From an uncultured Frankiales bacterium (lineage in GTDB: Bacteria; Actinomycetota; Actinomycetes; Mycobacteriales; SCTD01): a stretch of 36,588 nt of DNA. The stretch is from positions 1 to 36,588 of the forward strand of contig CAMLIA010000020.1 in NCBI GenBank assembly GCA_946479905.1, written 5' to 3'. Position numbers and translations under genes: made by a program. Each line of letters starts with the position of its first letter. Position 1 is the stretch's first letter. Below are positions 34,348-36,588 of the stretch, piece by piece. The notes under the pieces were generated by a model. It was not told the DNA's origin, ran no database searches, and saw nothing but the letters and a program-made list of their open reading frames with translations.

Positions 34348-35375
34348 GGTGTGCGGTCCTCCTCGTCAGGTGCGGGCGCGGCTGGCTCGGCGGCTGGGAC
34401 AGGATCGGTGAGGTCGATCTCGCTCCCGCCCGGCTCGTCCCCGTCCTCGTCGGCCAGGTCCACCACTGGATCGTCCCACTCCGCGCCGGCGGCACTCGCT
34501 GCGCTGGGCTCGTCGTCGTCCGTCGGCTCGCCGGTCGGACCGGTCCACCGCACGTGCAGCTCGCCCAGGGCCTCCGCCTGCTCGAACGCGACGAGCCCCT
34601 CCCGGTAGAGCTCGAGCAGCCCCAGGAACCGCGCCACCACCTCGAGGGTGCCGGCGCAGTCCGCGGTCAGGTGCCGGAAGCTGGCCCCGCCGGCGCGTCG
34701 CAGCCGCTCGTGCAGCAACGCGGTCTGCTCGCGCACGGAGACGGTGCCGCCGTGCACGTGGTCGACCGCGACCACCTCCTCGGGGCGCGGCGTCAGCGCC
34801 CGAGCCGCCATGGCGGCGAACTCCGCAGGGCCCAGCCCGAGCAGCACCTCGGGGAGCAGCCCGGCGTAGCGGGGCTCGAGCGAGGCCTGCCGCGGGTAGC
34901 GGCGCGACTCCTCCGCGAGCAGCCGGCCCAGGTGCGCGGCGGCCTGCTTGTAGGCGCGGTACTGCAGCAGCCGGGCGAACAGCAGGTCGCGGGCCTCGAG
35001 GAGCGCCAGGTCCTCCTCGTCCTCCACCTCCGCGCCCGGGAGCAGCCGGGCCGCCTTGAGGTCGAGCAGCGTCGCGGCGACGACGAGGAACTCGGTGGCC
35101 TGCCCGAGGTCCCAGCCGGCTCCGAGCGCCCGGATGTGCGCGATGAAGTCGTCGGTGACCTTCGACAGGGCCACCTCGGTGACGTCCAGCTGGTGCTTGC
35201 TGATCAGGCCCAGCAGCAGGTCGAAAGGGCCCTCGAAGACGTCCAGACGCACCTGGAACCCGTCCGAGGAGCGCTCCTGAGCGGTCCCCGGGGCCGCGCC
35301 CGCCACGGCATCCGCCGGAGCCTGCGGTGCCGCGCCCGCAGCCTCAGGTACCGCGCCCGGGACGTCCTCAGACAC
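34344..35375 (-). CDS. scpA: Segregation and condensation protein A
   Basis: A 343-residue kleisin of the SMC complex. The core begins at FQVRLDVFEGPFDLLLGLISKHQLDV and continues with DDFIAHIRAL, ATEFLVVAATLLDLKAARLLP, LLFARLLQYRAYKQAAAHL and the C-terminal winged helix with VARFLGLLELYREGLVAFEQ. Ala/Pro-rich (N-terminal) and Asp/Glu-rich (C-terminal, about 60 residues) tails flank it; such tails are common in actinobacterial ScpA. GTG at 35375 overlaps the upstream gene by 8 bp. Confidence 0.94.
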   Translation of the reverse strand: MSEDVPGAVPEAAGAAPQAPADAVAGAAPGTAQERSSDGFQVRLDVFEGPFDLLLGLISKHQLDVTEVALSKVTDDFIAHIRALGAGWDLGQATEFLVVAATLLDLKAARLLPGAEVEDEEDLALLEARDLLFARLLQYRAYKQAAAHLGRLLAEESRRYPRQASLEPRYAGLLPEVLLGLGPAEFAAMAARALTPRPEEVVAVDHVHGGTVSVREQTALLHERLRRAGGASFRHLTADCAGTLEVVARFLGLLELYREGLVAFEQAEALGELHVRWTGPTGEPTDDDEPSAASAAGAEWDDPVVDLADEDGDEPGGSEIDLTDPVPAAEPAAPAPDEEDRTP

Positions 35376-36069
35376 CGAGGACCAGCTTCAGCAGCGGCGA
35401 CAGCACGCTGTCGAGCACCTGGAGCAGCAGCAGGCGACCGCCCAGCGGCAGCACGAGCAGCACGAGCACCACGGCGACGCCGATGTTCTGCTCGACGAGG
35501 TAGTGCTGGGCCCGCTGCCAGCCGAGCGTCCGCGGCGCGAGGGCGAACAGCAGCCGCCCTCCGTCGAGGGGCGGGATGGGCACCAGGCTGAGCACGCCCA
35601 GGTAGAGCTGGGAGGCCCCGGCGAGCAGCACGACGTAGCCCAGCACGTCGCCGGCCACCGCGACGCCGTGCTGGAGGACGTAGCCGGCGCCCTGGTCGCC
35701 GTAGCCGGCGGCCAGCAGCTGCGACTCCCCCGTCGCGAGGACGCCACGGTAGATCCCGAGCAGCGCCAGGCCGAGCACGATGTTGACGAGCGGGCCGACG
35801 AGGGCGACCCCCAGCAACGGCATCCGGCTCCGCCGTGCCGGCAGGTCCACCGGTGCTCCCCAGCCGAGACCACCGATGAGGGCACCAACCGCACCAAAGG
35901 GATCGACGTGAACCTGAGGGTTGACCTCCGTTCGGCGGGCAAGTCTGGGTCTGCGGTCGCCCAGCCGGTCGGCCAGCACGGCCTGCGTCCAGCCGTGCAG
36001 CGTGATGCCCACGACGAACGACACCAGCAGGACCGCGAAGCTCACCGGGTGCCCGAGGGCGTAGAGCAC
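35368..36069 (-). CDS. Site-2 protease-like (M50) membrane protein lacking the HExxH motif
   Basis: 233 residues and about five hydrophobic segments. The fold signature is present: an HPVSFAVLLVSFVVGITLHG helix, PFGAVGALIGGLGWGAPV, ALVGPLVNIVLGLALLG and LSLVPIPPLDGGRLLF (the third metal ligand Asp region). But where zinc-binding HExxH should stand the sequence reads HGWTQ (residues 25-29), so the catalytic Glu and one His ligand are missing. It is therefore probably not a functional protease. Start GTG at 36069 begins 1 bp after the upstream stop; the longer frame upstream overlaps the RHH gene. It sits between the parA-linked RHH gene and scpA in one operon. Confidence 0.85.
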   Translation of the reverse strand: MLYALGHPVSFAVLLVSFVVGITLHGWTQAVLADRLGDRRPRLARRTEVNPQVHVDPFGAVGALIGGLGWGAPVDLPARRSRMPLLGVALVGPLVNIVLGLALLGIYRGVLATGESQLLAAGYGDQGAGYVLQHGVAVAGDVLGYVVLLAGASQLYLGVLSLVPIPPLDGGRLLFALAPRTLGWQRAQHYLVEQNIGVAVVLVLLVLPLGGRLLLLQVLDSVLSPLLKLVLGV

Positions 36070-36070
36070 C

Positions 36071-36538
36071 TCAGCGGCCCCGGAGCCGACGGACCAGGAT
36101 GCTCGCGTCGCCCTTGGCCTCGAAGTCGGCCAGCACGACGGCCAGCGCCTCCCGCACCACCCGGCCACGGTCCACCGGCAGGCCGTGGTCGCCCCGCAGG
36201 GCGAGCCGGGCGTGCTCCAGGTCCATCAGCTCGTCCGCGGAGAGGTACACGGTGATCTTCTCGTCGTGGCTCTCCCGGCCGCTCGGCCGGCGCTCGGACA
36301 GCGCACGGGGCCGCCGCCGCGACGTCGGGCGGACGGCGCTCGACGCCTCCTCCAGCCCGTCGAGCTCGGCCCGGACGGCCTCGGCGCTGGGCAGCGCGGC
36401 CACGGGCTCGGCCTCGGTGTAGGGCGCCACGCTCAGCGGCGCCGGCCGGGCCGGCTCCTCTGCGGCGGGGCGCGCGGCCGGGTCGCCGGTCGAGCGGAAC
36501 AGCTCGTCAGCGCCGGGCAGCGCGATGCGGCGGCTCAT
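36071..36538 (-). CDS. Ribbon-helix-helix-like protein of the parA-scpAB operon
   Basis: 155 residues. The N-terminal 90 are Ala/Pro/Glu-rich and disordered. The C-terminal 65 (EKITVYLSADELMDLEHARL, then VDRGRVVREALAVVLADFEA) look like a ribbon-helix-helix DNA-binding fold: one beta-strand (KITVYLS) and two helices. Together with a ParA-type ATPase immediately upstream it may act as the DNA-binding partner of that ATPase. The ATG overlaps the parA stop (ATGA). No named family recognised. Confidence 0.75.
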   Translation of the reverse strand: MSRRIALPGADELFRSTGDPAARPAAEEPARPAPLSVAPYTEAEPVAALPSAEAVRAELDGLEEASSAVRPTSRRRPRALSERRPSGRESHDEKITVYLSADELMDLEHARLALRGDHGLPVDRGRVVREALAVVLADFEAKGDASILVRRLRGR

Positions 36539-36588
36539 CGGGCAAGCACCTCCTTGGCGAGGTCACGGTAGGCGGTGGCGCCGGTCGA
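36535..36588 (-). CDS. ParA family ATPase, C-terminal end
   Basis: Only the last 17 codons are in the window (STGATAYRDLAKEVLAR then stop). The YRDLAKEVL ending and the position upstream of scpA (Rv1708 equivalent) identify the ParA/Soj-like ATPase that lies before scpAB in actinobacteria. Catalytic motifs are outside the window. Overlaps the RHH gene by 4 bp. Confidence 0.7.
   Translation of the reverse strand, partial: STGATAYRDLAKEVLAR

Overview
The window comes from a chromosome of a high-GC Gram-positive bacterium (Actinomycetota). Supporting signs are the strong G/C third-position bias, many GTG starts, RbpA with an upstream SigR-type promoter, a GarA-like FHA protein, a polyprenol-phosphate mannosyltransferase next to an apolipoprotein N-acyltransferase, a DUF5999 protein, and a gene order from parA to gcvP that largely follows the Mycobacterium Rv1708-Rv1713 and Rv1822-Rv1832 blocks. 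The order or family cannot be fixed from the sequence alone.

Left part (1-13.8 kb, mostly + strand). A lysine catabolic pair (lat plus a truncated aldehyde dehydrogenase) runs leftwards and is divergent from an amidohydrolase. A 359-bp intergenic region with strong inverted repeats precedes an overlapping lnt-mannosyltransferase-fxsA operon. rbpA points the other way. Then come two exported proteins (an NlpC/P60 hydrolase with a degenerate second domain and an Asp-box beta-propeller with an LAATG sorting signal) and a DinB-fold protein. A 28-bp sequence at 10623-10650 matches the actinobacterial dif site as I remember it, so this is probably the replication terminus. To its right lies an operon of a fused solute-binding/VWA protein, a membrane-anchored coiled-coil protein and a HAD phosphatase.

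Right part (13.8-36.6 kb, nearly all - strand). pabB faces the HAD gene. The region then holds gcvP behind a tandem glycine riboswitch, a MerR regulator, a bifunctional nuclease, ftsR, garA and gcvH (glycine cleavage plus signalling and cell-division regulation). It continues with DUF881-sbp-DUF881, a nucleotidyltransferase/phosphomutase fusion, pgsA, tRNA-Pro, a stand-alone homing-endonuclease-like PD-(D/E)XK gene, der-plsC-cmk, tyrA-aroH, a 650-bp non-coding gap, rluB, scpB-scpA, a site-2-protease-like protein without its zinc motif, a ribbon-helix-helix-like protein and the end of parA.

Genes left of dif run mainly rightwards and genes right of 13.8 kb run almost all leftwards, as expected for two replichores meeting at a terminus. 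Points deserving most attention: the dif site, the structured non-coding region at 3290-3600, the endonuclease wedged beside tRNA-Pro, the inactive-looking site-2 protease, the repeated TTGTCGACTTACCG element around tyrA-aroH, and the shared operator-like repeats (CTCAAC-N12-GTTGAG and a TGACC-N4-GGTC motif) near the garA and merR genes.
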